NCBI GenBank assembly: GCA_003990745.1
Contig: RBNI01007197.1
Location: 1-10,553 of the forward strand
From: Jimgerdemannia flammicorona
Lineage: Eukaryota > Mucoromycota > Endogonomycetes > Endogonales > Endogonaceae
DNA length: 10,553 nucleotides
Reading direction: 5' to 3'
In this document: positions 1 through 8,422 of the stretch, one piece after another
How positions within the stretch are numbered: position 1 is the stretch's first letter
Layout: every line of letters begins with the position of its first letter
Made by a program: the position numbers and the translations under genes
The notes under the pieces: model-generated
The model's database searches: none
Told to the model about the DNA's origin: nothing
What the model saw: the letters and a program-made list of their open reading frames with translations, nothing else

Positions 1-188
1 AAAAAAAAAAGAGACTTCAGCTAGCTATCCAAAAGTAGCATTGACCTTCTGTTCCTTGAGGTCCTTATAGATATCATACTGATGGATCTTGGTCTTGCAC
101 AGCTTCTGTTCCTTCTTGCTTTTGCTTTCTTCTGAGACTGGAGTAGTGCCTTCAATGATTTGGCAGGCAGCTTCATCTAACTCCATAT

Positions 189-238
189 CTTGATCAATCT
201 CCTTGAGTTTGGTCTTGATCAATCTCCTTGGGTTGGGT
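189..238. repeat. 25-bp tandem duplication inside gag
   Basis: Two adjacent 25-base units (189-213 and 214-238) differ at two positions only. A third partial unit begins at 239 and matches for the first six bases. Twenty-five is not a multiple of three, so the duplication shifts the gag frame. The protein text on both sides repeats the same short motif (KEIDQD), as expected of a slippage or unequal-copying event. It is the only clear length change in this gag. Confidence 0.85.
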
Positions 239-475
239 CTTGATTTGAATAGTGACAGCTAGGGTCTTCTTTGGTCTTCCAACTGGCTTGCTGTTTCTCT
301 TCTTATCATAGGGCTTGGACTGGGTTCTGGTACCTTCAGTAGCAGGGTAGAATTCAAGCTCTTCATAGTATTCTTCATCATCAGTATTACCAATCTCCTC
401 AATGACTACTGCATTGATTTGTTCTCTAGTTCTGGTAGCATTACTTTGTTGAGCTTTGCATCTTGTTTTGATCAT

Positions 476-517
476 GCAACTCTTTGTATAGTGGCCTTCA
501 TCTCCACATCTGAAGCA
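476..517 (-). other. CCHC zinc knuckle in Gag
   Basis: The minus-strand frame reads C-F-R-C-G-D-E-G-H-Y-T-K-S-C, an exact C-X2-C-X4-H-X4-C retroviral-type zinc knuckle. In Gag proteins this motif binds the genomic RNA for packaging. All four zinc ligands are intact although the surrounding frame has premature stops, one of them (TAG 556-554) only 12 codons upstream. This is the most secure diagnostic motif of the left half of the window. Confidence 0.9.
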
Positions 518-1382
518 TGTGATATTGTGTTCTTCTATAGCAGCTGCAAATATCTATACTAGTCTCCTGTTGATGCTTCAGACTTCTCTAACAATATCAC
601 CAAGGTGTGTAGTCATCTCAGCAAACTGCTTAGCAAGTTCCTCCACTGGGTCAGCTTTGGCTGCCTTAGGGGTAGGTAGGGATGGTTGTTTGTTTATAAC
701 TGTAGTAGGTATGATACTGGTTGACTTTGATGGCTCTATCTTGATGCTAGTTATTTTCTCCATTGAGTGTTTGGCAGGATGTCTGGTAGTCCAATATCTC
801 TGTGTAAAGACCACTTTCTAATTAAGGGTCAGTGCAGCTGAGATAGACCAGATTGCTAGAACAATTTCAGAGTAAACTCTTTTGAGGAAGGTTGAATCTA
901 CTATTTGTTCCTTGAGGCAGTCATCATAGTCAGCCAAGACAATCTGGTAGCAGATTCAAGTATAGAATAAGTTGAGATCTTTACTGAGTTCCCAGCAGAT
1001 AGTATTGAGTTGATTCTTGAGAGCTTGCTTAATCTCTTCAGTATAATATATAGTTCTGAGAAAGGCCTTCATGTTGGCAAGTCTGACTATGCCAGCATCA
1101 GCAATGATGGCTGCATTGAACTTATCTCTAGCAGGTCCTCTGAGGCTGACTGGTAGAAGGGCTAATTGTGCATCCATGTTGAGGGCTCATACAGTAGCAA
1201 ATTGTTCAAAGTTTTCAATGAAGATCAGGATTGACTCTTTAGTAATATATCCATAGAATATAGGGGAATGTATTTCTATCTTGTCTTGAATTCTTGCAGG
1301 GGTGACTCTTGTAGTCAGATAGTTGTTGTGGTAGTTGTACATTTTTCGGCTTAAAAGTGAGGGATTCATCTTGAATCACTAG

Positions 1383-1395
1383 CCAATGGACACCA
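1383..1395 (-). other. Possible primer-binding site
   Basis: The minus strand reads TGGTGTCCATTGG a few bases after a CA dinucleotide (1400-1399) that could end an LTR, and 14 bases before the gag ATG. Primer-binding sites of LTR retroelements begin with TGG, the complement of the tRNA 3' CCA, and lie just inside the 5' LTR. I could not match the remainder to a particular tRNA. The gap between this site and the ATG is unusually short, so the call is tentative. Confidence 0.3.
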
Positions 1396-1610
1396 AGTTG
1401 TCACATAATAGTCACTGAGTCCTTCAAATATGTCAGATTCTCTTCAAGGTGTATCTCTTAGACTAACTCAAGTTTGTTATACATAAGCAAGTTCCTATTG
1501 GAGTACCTTCTCAAGATCTTATAGTCCTCAAACTTCTTATCTTTAAACTGTCTTGTTATCTCTTTAGATTGCTTGCAAGAAATTGTGTGTATTGTACTGA
1601 AAGAACTGAC

Positions 1611-1643
1611 TTTATTTTGAAGAAAATAAGAGGGGTATTTATA
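1611..1643 (-). promoter_or_regulatory. TATA box and closely spaced polyadenylation signal
   Basis: The minus strand carries TATAAATA at 1643-1636 and AATAAA at 1616-1611, about 20 bases further downstream. In LTR elements the TATA box drives the full-length transcript from the 5' LTR, and the AATAAA in or near the R region ends it in the 3' LTR. The distance to the gag ATG is about 265 bases. Local AT content is high, so each motif alone is weak; the pair in the right order upstream of a gag gives the support. Confidence 0.4.
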
Positions 1644-1713
1644 CAAAATATAATTCAATAGTTGTTAAGATATAAAGCTAAATATAAATTTCAATAACTA
1701 AATAAAATGCCAG

Positions 1714-1872
1714 GATACAGAAAACTTGGCACAGATGGTTGTACAGATTCAGAATGCTGGTATAATTTTGGTGATACAGAAAAAGGGTGCTGGAATAATT
1801 CTGGGTCACACAAGGTCAGAATGCTAGTAGAGGAACAGCTGTTATATAGGAAAAGGATGCTGGCATAATTCA
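1714..1872. repeat. Short direct repeats in the putative U3 region
   Basis: A 19-base motif close to RRRTGCTGGNATAATTC occurs at 1751-1769, 1784-1802 and 1854-1872, with a partial copy at about 1818-1830. A second motif, GATACAGAAAA, occurs at 1714-1724 and 1773-1783. Reiterated short motifs just upstream of a TATA box are common in the U3 of LTR elements, where they can bind host transcription factors. No factor can be named here. Confidence 0.55.
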
Positions 1873-1887
1873 GTATAACTAAGGAAC

Positions 1888-2745
1888 TTAGAGCAGAATG
1901 TTCAGGACCATAGGGACTTTATCTTCATTAGAGATCAGAATGTCTTCAAAGGAGATGAGGTCTGCAAATGTTTCATCCATCTTGTCACATAGATCACACA
2001 TTTTGCATATATCATATATTTTGCATGCTTCATGTATGTTGTATGGGATGATATCATCATCAATGATATTATCATATTCAGCAGTGGTGAGATCAAGGAG
2101 GTCTGGAGTTCTCCAGTCTATGAGATTCTCTTTTACAAAATAGAGAACAAATGTGGGGTCTTGGGGAGGTCTAACCTGGATGCTTGAGCCTTGGAATACT
2201 GAGATCAATCCTTACAGAAATTGATCTGGGTTGTTCTAGAGGATGGAATGCCAGAAGTCTTCTACTTCATCACTATTGAGGGTAATAGTAGACTAGGCTT
2301 CTGTAGCCACCCTGGCTTCTAGTATATTGATATGGCAAGCTGACAGGTCTCTGAAGTCTGAGACTCTAATATACTCCAAGTTAGGGATCAACCATGGTGC
2401 ATACCTAAAGATCTGATGAATCTTCTTAGCTATCCTTATTTTATGTATATTCATGAGAGTAGTATCTTGTAGCTCTTGAGGGCTGGCCTATGGGAACTCT
2501 CAGCAGAGAAGGTTTCCTATTTTATACTTCTGCCATATTTGGAGGCATTCAGTAGTAATGGTGATCCTTGTTTCTATTTTATAGTAGTAGAGAATAAAGT
2601 GATAAGGATCCCCAGTACCCAGGTTGAGACTAGGAGTCCTTTTTGTATGGGTCCTCATGGCTCTTCTGATGTCTTGGAACATCCTTTCTTTGACTGAGGT
2701 ACCTTGGTAATTCCTTGACCTTGAGGTTTGGTGAGCAGCAGGCAT
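1888..2745 (-). pseudogene. Decayed reading frame of about 285 codons, function unknown
   Basis: I do not recognise this protein. The frame opens at an ATG at 2745 preceded by AATAAA (an A at -3, a reasonable start context) and ends at TAA 1890-1888. Five premature stops interrupt it: TGA 2502-2500, TAG 2490-2488, TAG 2295-2293, TAG 2238-2236 and TAA 2214-2212. No frameshift is needed between them. The N-terminal part is basic (many Arg/Lys), the C-terminal part is acidic (runs of Asp near 2060-2030), with a small Cys cluster (C-K-M-C-D-L-C) near 2000. No CpG occurs in it. It could be an extra ORF of an LTR element, the 3' end of another transposon, or a decayed host gene. Continuity of an 858-base frame with an ATG in a good context is the evidence that it once coded. 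Confidence 0.45.
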
Positions 2746-2880
2746 TTTATTTATAGTAAGTCTTTGAGCTATTTTGAGATTGATGGGTCTTATTGAGTTG
2801 CTGCTACTATAGTTTCTTAATTCTTCTTTTATATTCCTTAAGATGTCTGTACTATGGTCACAATGACTCACAGTTGGTTA

Positions 2881-3865
2881 TCATTACTTATTTCATAGTC
2901 TGAGTGAGTTATACTGTATGATCTTCTTATGCTCTGATCTGATAGCTTGTGGAGAAAAGCTGTCTCTTGTGCTGATATCATCATTTTGAGGTTACTATTA
3001 CAATATATAAAGCTACTGGAAATTCTAACAAAATTTTTTAAAAAATTTTCAATAAAGTAGTTTTGAATATTATATATAATATAACTATATATAAATATAT
3101 CTAATATACTATATTTAGTTATAGCTTTAAATTTATATAAATATCCTCTGTACTAAGTATATTATAACCTCAGCTCCATTTTTCTCAAATAGAAGAATAA
3201 AGCAATATTCTTATTAAGAACTCTCAGATCTGACTTATTAATAATTCTGAGCCTAATTAACTTGAGATATAAGCACAGTATCTTTACTAGTATAAGAACC
3301 TAAAAGTGATACTTAGACTATACTATCACAATAGATAATTGGAACTTAGTACTTTCTCACAAAAACTTAGAACTTAGAGCTAATAGTTATCTTAATTATC
3401 TGTAATATGTATATTAATTTTGTTAGCATATAGTTTTATTACAAATAATCTGATAAATTAAGTAAATTCTCTCAGTATATCTATTGATTATATATATTAA
3501 TAATAAAAATAAGATTATTATACTTATAAGAGAACTTTTAGATATATATAATATAATAGTTATAGCTATATATTAGAGTAGAAGACTTATAAACTATATC
3601 TATATGATTATGAGTCTAATGAATAAGGAAATATACTAAGGAAATATATTAAAGATAATAAAAATATATTTTACAGATTCTTTAGATGAGATAAGAAGAA
3701 CTAATAAAATTAAAAATATAGAAAATGAACTCAAACTCAAGCTCAGCTATATTTGAAGACTACTGTAGATACTATAGTAAGTATAGATATAACAAAGTAA
3801 TTGTTATTATGTATTTGAGTATTAATCTTAAGTAATATATAGTGGAATATAGCAGTATATATTTA
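2881..3865. other. AT-rich gene-free island
   Basis: About 1 kb with no coding frame of note, no RNA gene and no recognised element. From about 3000 it is dominated by A and T, with long TA-rich runs, and contains no CpG at all. It separates the minus-strand LTR-element remains from the plus-strand LINE. It could be an old transposon mutated beyond recognition or ordinary AT-rich intergenic DNA; the sequence alone does not decide. Confidence 0.6.
3030..3049. repeat. Perfect 20-bp A/T palindrome
   Basis: The sequence AAAATTTTTTAAAAAATTTT equals its own reverse complement. It consists of A4-T6-A6-T4 tracts and sits at the start of the AT-rich island. Such tracts are intrinsically bent and can form a small hairpin, but with this base composition chance is a fair explanation. 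Confidence 0.6.
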
Positions 3866-4057
3866 TGAAGATAAGAATGATATTACCAAACCTTTTTGCT
3901 CGAACCATTCAGAGCAAGCTAAGCCACACGGATATCTTTTTGAGACAAGCAACATATTTTCAAGTTTTCCTGTCATCTATTCTGGTGTACAAGGTGTGGC
4001 AGGAGTCTAGCTATAGTATACAACAAGTCTCATCTGTTTCAGTAGAGTTTTCGTCGG
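3866..4057 (+). other. Probable LINE 5' leader
   Basis: About 190 bases precede the ORF1 ATG. Base composition shifts from AT-rich to mixed near 3880, and five CpG dinucleotides appear between 3901 and 4062 after only one in the preceding 3.9 kb. In LINEs this region normally holds an internal promoter. I see no clear promoter motif and no target-site duplication that would fix the exact end. Confidence 0.45.
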
Positions 4058-5902
4058 ATGGCGACCCAGGGTTCATCAAGCTCTGAGTATTTGGAGAGAA
4101 GGAGGCCTGGTCTGGGTCTCCCTAAGAGTTTTGCAGTGACAGTTGGAGCTGGTGTAGGGGCAAGAGGAGTAGGTGGTCAGGGGAGACAGGCTGGTATTGA
4201 GAGTTGGTACACAGTAATGGGGGGCAGGAGAGTGGCTACTAGGCCTATGGGGGTAGGGCAGGGGGGATGTAGTGTTAACAGGGGTGGGAGTCAGGTGACT
4301 GGCCAGGTAACTGGTCAGGTGACAGGTCAGGTGTCTGCTAGGGGCCAGGGGTCTGGAAGTGGTGTGGCTGGGACTAGTATTCCTGGGGCTGGGCCAGTGG
4401 CTGGGGTGACTGCTGGAGTGTCGGAGAACAGGAAGAAGGTGATGATGGCAGCAGGTTCCGGTGAACTGGTGGTGTGTCCCTTCTTCCACAAGTTGGTATT
4501 GACGTGGGCTATTTCAGCGAATTTTCTGGGACTGGAGATGTCTGCTAGGGAGGTCTTGCAGCTAGTGGGAGAGGAGATTGCAGGGGCAGAGTCACTGAAG
4601 TTCATCCCATCAGCTGAGGTAATTGAGATAGGATTTGTCGAGGAGGAGGAGATGGTGAAGGCCTTGGAGAAAGGGCTGGTCATCAAGAGCATCAAGGTTG
4701 GCATAGCGAGGTGCCTGAGATGGGACCCACAGGCAGTGCAACTGGTGATTAAAGAGCTGCCGACATTGGAGAGACAGGAGACCAAAAGAATGGTGGCAGA
4801 GGCACTGGGGGTATTTGGTGAGATGGTTGATTTTGGATTCATGTTCTGGGAGGGGACTAAGCTGAGGAATGGCAATTGTGAGGTGATGGTGAGGCTGGAA
4901 GGCAAGGAGGCCACAGGGCAAGGGAGGGATTGGCCAGAAATAATTCGTATTGGAGGGCAGGAGTGCAAAGTGTGGAGAAGGAAGGGTTCTGAATAGGAGG
5001 AGGAGGAATTGCTAGTCGCCCTAGAGGAGAGAGAGGCTGCGAAGGAACTGTGGAAGTGGAGATGAGAGGAGTTTGCCAAAGACTGGATCTGGATCCCGAC
5101 AGATGGGAGGAGGAAGAGGTGGTGAAGAGCTAACTGAGAGTGCCTGCAGACAGTCCTCCAGGGCTTGAAAAGAGAGGAAAAAGAAAGAGCAGAGGTGGCC
5201 AAAAATCAGATGGAAGAGGTGGAGATGGCTGAGGTGTCCTTTTCGCAACTAGGGGGTGTGGAGAACTCCACTCATACACCGGTAAAGGGGAAGTGGGCTG
5301 ATAAGGAGGAGGCAACTACTGGGGGCTTTGAGGAGGTTATCAAGGTAGTACTGGAGACCCAGTTGGAGGATGTTCACATGGCGGGAGTGGCAAATGTTCA
5401 TTGGGAATACCCAGAAGCAGGTGAAGTGGTTCGGCTGGAGAAAGGCACTGAGGAGGATGACCTGGTGGATGTGGCATCTGACGTGTTGGTGGATAGAGAG
5501 ATGATGCAGGAGCTGAGTAGGACCCCGAGGCCAGCCACTCCTGGGCCCATGGTGATGACGGCAGATGACTGGTATCAGGCAGTGCTCAAGGAACTTGCAG
5601 AGGAGGATATCAAGGAAGTGGATGTATTCAATGGATCGCAGGAGGCCTGGGAAGGGTTCCTCAATGTGGCATTGCAGGGGCTGAAGTTGGTGACAGCAAT
5701 GGTGGCAGTGCTTCTGGATAATGAAGGATATGAGGTAGATGAGGACCATATGGCTGATATCAGGAAGGTGGCATCAGAGCAAGTGGATGTCTTCTGCAGT
5801 GGTGTGAATGGAGCCTGTATCTGGAGGGCTATCTGTGAGGAATGGAAGGCAATAATCTGCAGTAGGGCTGAAAAGGTGGTGGCATCTCTAGCTGAGCTTT
5901 AA
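4058..5902 (+). pseudogene. LINE ORF1, probable RNA-binding protein, decayed
   Basis: ORF1 proteins coat the LINE RNA in the retrotransposition particle. The start is the ATG at 4058 (MATQGSSSSE). The frame spans 615 codons to the TAA at 5900-5902. It is interrupted by TAG 4994-4996 and by TGA at 5063-5065, 5123-5125 and 5135-5137, all within 145 bases, and is open for 254 codons after that. Residues 1-130 are Gly/Arg/Gln/Val-rich with a short tandem repeat, likely disordered. Residues about 135-300 form an alternating beta/alpha-like segment (around IKSIKVGIARCLRWD, then a helix, then GNCEVMVRLEGKEA) that resembles the RRM-like core of many LINE ORF1s; this is inference from pattern. The part after residue 370 is strongly acidic. 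No CCHC knuckle was found. Confidence 0.65.
4292..4339 (+). repeat. Four 12-bp tandem units in ORF1 (QVTG-type peptide repeat)
   Basis: Four contiguous 12-base units at 4292-4303, 4304-4315, 4316-4327 and 4328-4339 all begin CAGGT. They encode a Q-V-T-G peptide repeated three times, then a diverged Q-V-S-A unit. The repeat keeps the frame and lies in the low-complexity N-terminal part of ORF1, so copy number is likely to vary between copies of the element. Confidence 0.85.
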
Positions 5903-5923
5903 ACATTTATATCCATGATGATG
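5900..5923 (+). promoter_or_regulatory. ORF1 stop / ORF2 start junction
   Basis: ORF1 ends with TAA at 5900-5902. After 12 bases three ATG codons stand in a row (5915, 5918, 5921), in the same frame as ORF1. So short a gap suits translation of ORF2 by termination and re-initiation, as proposed for several two-ORF LINEs. Readthrough of a single stop would also give a fusion, because the frames agree. Which mechanism applies cannot be told from sequence. Confidence 0.55.
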
Positions 5924-6640
5924 AACAGTCTATATATATTATCACTAAATGTCAATGGTTTGTATGATGGAGTGAAGCAAAGGCATTTGTTTCAGTGGCT
6001 GAAGATCAGGAGGTATGACATAGTATTTCTGCAGGACATTCAGGCCTATGGGGAGCAAGATTATGAGGAGTGGAGCAAGGAATGGTATGGTAGTATAGGG
6101 TGGAATGAGCAGGTGGGCATCTTGGTTGGCTTGGAGAGAGGAGAGCTAAAGGAGGTTGAGATATATGGTGATCGATTGGTCTGGGGGAGATTGAAAGGAG
6201 GAGCTGGCGATGGGCTGGTGGTTGGCTCTGTGTATCTGCCGGCAGTTAGCAGAGAGTGAAACCAATGGGTGGAAGGTTGGCTAGATTGGGGAGGCTGAGA
6301 TGAGATTGGGCTGGACATTCTGGGAGAGGACTTCAACATAGTGCATGACAGGACACTAAATAGGTCTGATGGTGGAGTCGGTGTAGCAGTTTCTACAGGG
6401 CTCTCGCGATGGCTTCAAGTTGAGAAGGAAATGGGATTGGTTGATAGAGTACAATAATGTCAAGGTGAGAAGTCAGGGCGATTCACTAGGTGGCATCTGG
6501 TTGGTGAGGATTTGGTTGGCACAAGGATTGACTGGATTCTGGTAGCAGAATGCTAGAGCAATGTTTTGGATTCGACAGAGGTATAGTGGTGTCCCTGGTC
6601 AGATCACTGGGATGTAGAGGTGTGTGGGAGATTCCAGGCA
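5915..6640 (+). other. APE-type endonuclease domain of ORF2
   Basis: Motifs of the exonuclease III/APE fold appear in order: SLNVNGL near the start (the Asn metal-site motif), FLQDI at about 6026-6040 (position of the catalytic Glu, normally LQE), a SVYLP strand at about 6227-6241, GEDFN at 6323-6337 (the GDFN motif), and SDH at 6599-6607 (catalytic Asp-His pair). The Glu is replaced by Asp (GAC at 6035-6037), probably damaging. TGA at 6257 and 6296, TAA at 6455 and TAG at 6554 and 6584 interrupt the domain. Confidence 0.75.
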
Positions 6641-7309
6641 GCCAGTAGCAGTGGAGGCAGATGGAGACTTAATGTGGCACTACTCAAGAGACAGGTGGAG
6701 TGAGACCAGTTTGTTAAAATTGCAAGACAGGAAGTGGCACAGTGGAAGAACAGTGGCCAGTCAATAGTACAGTGGTGGGGGAAATTTAAACATCTGGCAG
6801 ATGCATATTGGCATGATGTAGGAGAGGTAGCTGGGAGGGAGCAGAAGGATAGAGAATGGAGAGTGGAGCAGGGGCTTCACTGGTGGCTGAGACTTCTGGA
6901 AGGAGAGAACTCCTCAGGGGAATGACGCTCCCTGTTGATCAAGGAGGTGGCTGAGTTGCAGTCGGATTTGAAGGCAGCAGAAGATAGGATAGTAGATGGG
7001 TTGCTGGCAAGATTGCGAGCAAAGTGGTTGGAAGAAGGCAAGCAACCCACCAAATACTTATCTAGAATCTTGAAGGCCAGGAGGGTGTGGCACAGCTGGG
7101 CTTCGGTGTTGCGAGAGGATGGAACTGAGGTGACTGATATCACAGATATGCTTGGGGAGATCTCTGGTCAATGGTGTACCCTATGGCAGGATGATGGAGG
7201 GCTGGTGGAGGGAGAGACAGTGCTGGAGACTAATAACAATTTGGTTGGTGGATGGCCAGTGGTGGCAGAGCCTGCAATTGGTGGGGCAGTAATGGGTAGG
7301 GTGACCCTT

Positions 7310-8150
7310 GAAGAGGTGTTGGAGGTTCTGAGGAAAGTGCAGGCTGGTTCATCACCAGGGGAGGATGGACTACCTTGGGAGTTCTGGAAGGAGTTTTGAA
7401 TGGAGTTTGGGACATGGCTCATAGAAATGGCGAACTTTATGCTGGGGGAAGGCTGCTGGATTAGCAATGGCTCCTTAGGGCTAATCTCTCTGCTCTATAA
7501 GGAGAAAGGGGACAGATGTGTGTGGTGGAGCTGGAGGCCCATCATGTTACTGAATGTGGATAGGAAGTTGGTCTCCAAGATTCTGGCAGGGAGAATGCAA
7601 CAATGGATTGGCCGATTGGTGGGTGATAAACAGCAAGGGTTTGTGAAGGGGAGACAGATTCGAGACAGCACAGCCTGGGTGCAAAATGTTTTGGAGGGTT
7701 GTAGAAGCTGGCAGATAAATGGAAGAATGGTGTTCTTGGACCAGGAAAAGGCATACAACAGGGTGTGGTGGAACTACTTGGAGGCAGTTCTATGGAAGGC
7801 CAGGTTTGGCATGGGGGAGGCTCGAAAACTGATGGGTCTGGTGCAAGGTTGCCGGGCAGCAGTGTTGATGAATGGGTGGAGTGGCTCGGAGTTTTTCTTA
7901 GGGTGAAGTGTGCTACAGGGAGATCCTCTTTCGCCCCTGCTTTATATTTTATCTTTGGAGCCCTTGTTGGCATGGCTGAAGGGGAGGCTTACCAGGTTGA
8001 AGATGGGGGATGTGGTCTGGAAGCTGGGGGCCTTTGTGGATGACATAGTGGTAGGGTTAGGCAGTGTGGAAGATGTGGCAAGCTTGCAGGAAGGGGTAGG
8101 ACAGTATGAGATATTGGCAGGAGTGAAGCTGAACTAGGGCAAGTGTGAGA
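7310..8150 (+). other. Reverse transcriptase domain of ORF2
   Basis: The LINE RT motifs occur in order. A palm-entry motif, GSSPGEDGLPWEF, lies at about 7348-7386. RPIMLLNVDRKLVSKILAGR (about 7535-7595) and QQGFVKGRQIRDS (about 7631-7670) follow. Motif A is FLDQEKAYNRV, with the catalytic Asp at 7739-7741. Motif B is LQGDPLSPLLY (about 7913-7945). Motif C is FVDD at 8033-8044, the counterpart of YADD, with both Asp retained. Asn at 7757-7759 replaces the usual Asp of the AFD/AYD motif. TGA 7397 and TGA 7904 fall inside the domain and TAG 8135 at its end (LN-stop-GKC, where many LINEs have Trp or a similar residue). Identification as RT is secure; activity is excluded by the stops. Confidence 0.9.
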
Positions 8151-8422
8151 CCATGGAGCTTGGAGCTGGCTTGGGGGAGCATGGACACTTTGGACAATTA
8201 GTTAGTCCTGGGGAGGCAGTTCAATATTTGGGTATCTGGTTCTCGGTATATGGGACAGTGCTGCTGAAAGAGTGGTGGTGTGGATTGATACAGAAGTGAG
8301 AGAATGCCTTAGTGAGCTGGTCTGAGAGGGGCTTCTCTTTGGTTAGGAGGATTGTAGTCTTGAATGTATATTGGTTACCGAAGCTGTGGTACTTGGGGTA
8401 CCACCTGGACTTTCCAGAATAG

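Larger units (their letters stand above)
25..1369 (-). pseudogene. LTR-retrotransposon Gag polyprotein, decayed
   Basis: Gag forms the virus-like particle and packages the element RNA. The chosen start is the ATG at 1369, which directly follows two stop codons in its frame. One frame runs from there to 194, interrupted by TGA at 1189-1187, TGA at 958-956, TAG at 820-818, TGA at 580-578 and TAG at 556-554. The segment from about 1280 to 830 has a Retrotrans_gag-like pattern: a hydrophobic core with FENFEQFA, then LLPVSLRGPARDKFNAA, then a leucine/isoleucine-rich helical stretch. A Lys/Pro-rich linker (about 800-640) is followed by the CCHC knuckle. A 25-bp tandem duplication at 189-238 then shifts the frame; the coding sense continues in another frame to the TAG at 27-25, ending in a Lys/Glu-rich tail. 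Apart from that duplication the damage is base substitution only. It cannot make a full protein as it stands. Confidence 0.7.
1..1880 (-). mobile_element. 5' part of a decayed LTR retrotransposon, probably Ty3/gypsy-like
   Basis: On the minus strand the order is promoter-like leader, possible primer-binding site, then a gag frame ending in a CCHC zinc knuckle. This is the standard 5' end of an LTR retrotransposon. Protease, reverse transcriptase and integrase are not present and would lie beyond the left edge. No second LTR is in view, so the element's ends, target duplication and age cannot be measured. The right limit near 1880 is an estimate: it is where a different decayed reading frame ends. 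Assignment to gypsy rather than copia rests on the general look of the gag and is not firm. Confidence 0.6.
1399..1880 (-). repeat. Putative 5' LTR or leader region (ends uncertain)
   Basis: This stretch lies upstream of gag on the minus strand and has no convincing coding frame. It contains a TATA box, an AATAAA signal close downstream, and short direct repeats upstream of the TATA box, which is the U3-R-U5 order of an LTR. The proposed 3' end is the CA at 1400-1399. The 5' end is not determined; TG dinucleotides such as those near 1810 would give about 410 bp. With no second LTR in the window this remains inference. Confidence 0.4.

Noticed and set aside
519..821. 100-codon plus-strand frame, hydrophobic
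   Set aside because: Antisense to the gag frame that encodes the zinc knuckle and its upstream linker; an apparent membrane protein created by reading the opposite strand.
1458..1658. 66-codon minus-strand frame upstream of gag
   Set aside because: Spans the TATA box and AATAAA signal of the putative LTR and has no recognisable domain; more likely leader sequence.
1..3900. Classical Neurospora-type RIP (CpA to TpA)
   Set aside because: CA and TG dinucleotides remain plentiful in the coding remains while CpG is almost gone, so the dominant loss is at CpG. A weaker CpA component, which could explain the TAG codons, is not excluded.
3865..4086. 73-codon plus-strand frame ahead of ORF1
   Set aside because: Overlaps the ORF1 start in another frame, begins in AT-rich DNA and has no motif; treated as part of the LINE leader.
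4327..5202. 291-codon minus-strand open frame, Ser/Leu-rich
   Set aside because: It lies exactly antisense to ORF1. The G-rich, TCA/TTA/CTA-poor sense strand leaves few stops on the opposite strand, so long antisense frames are expected; it shows no recognisable domain.
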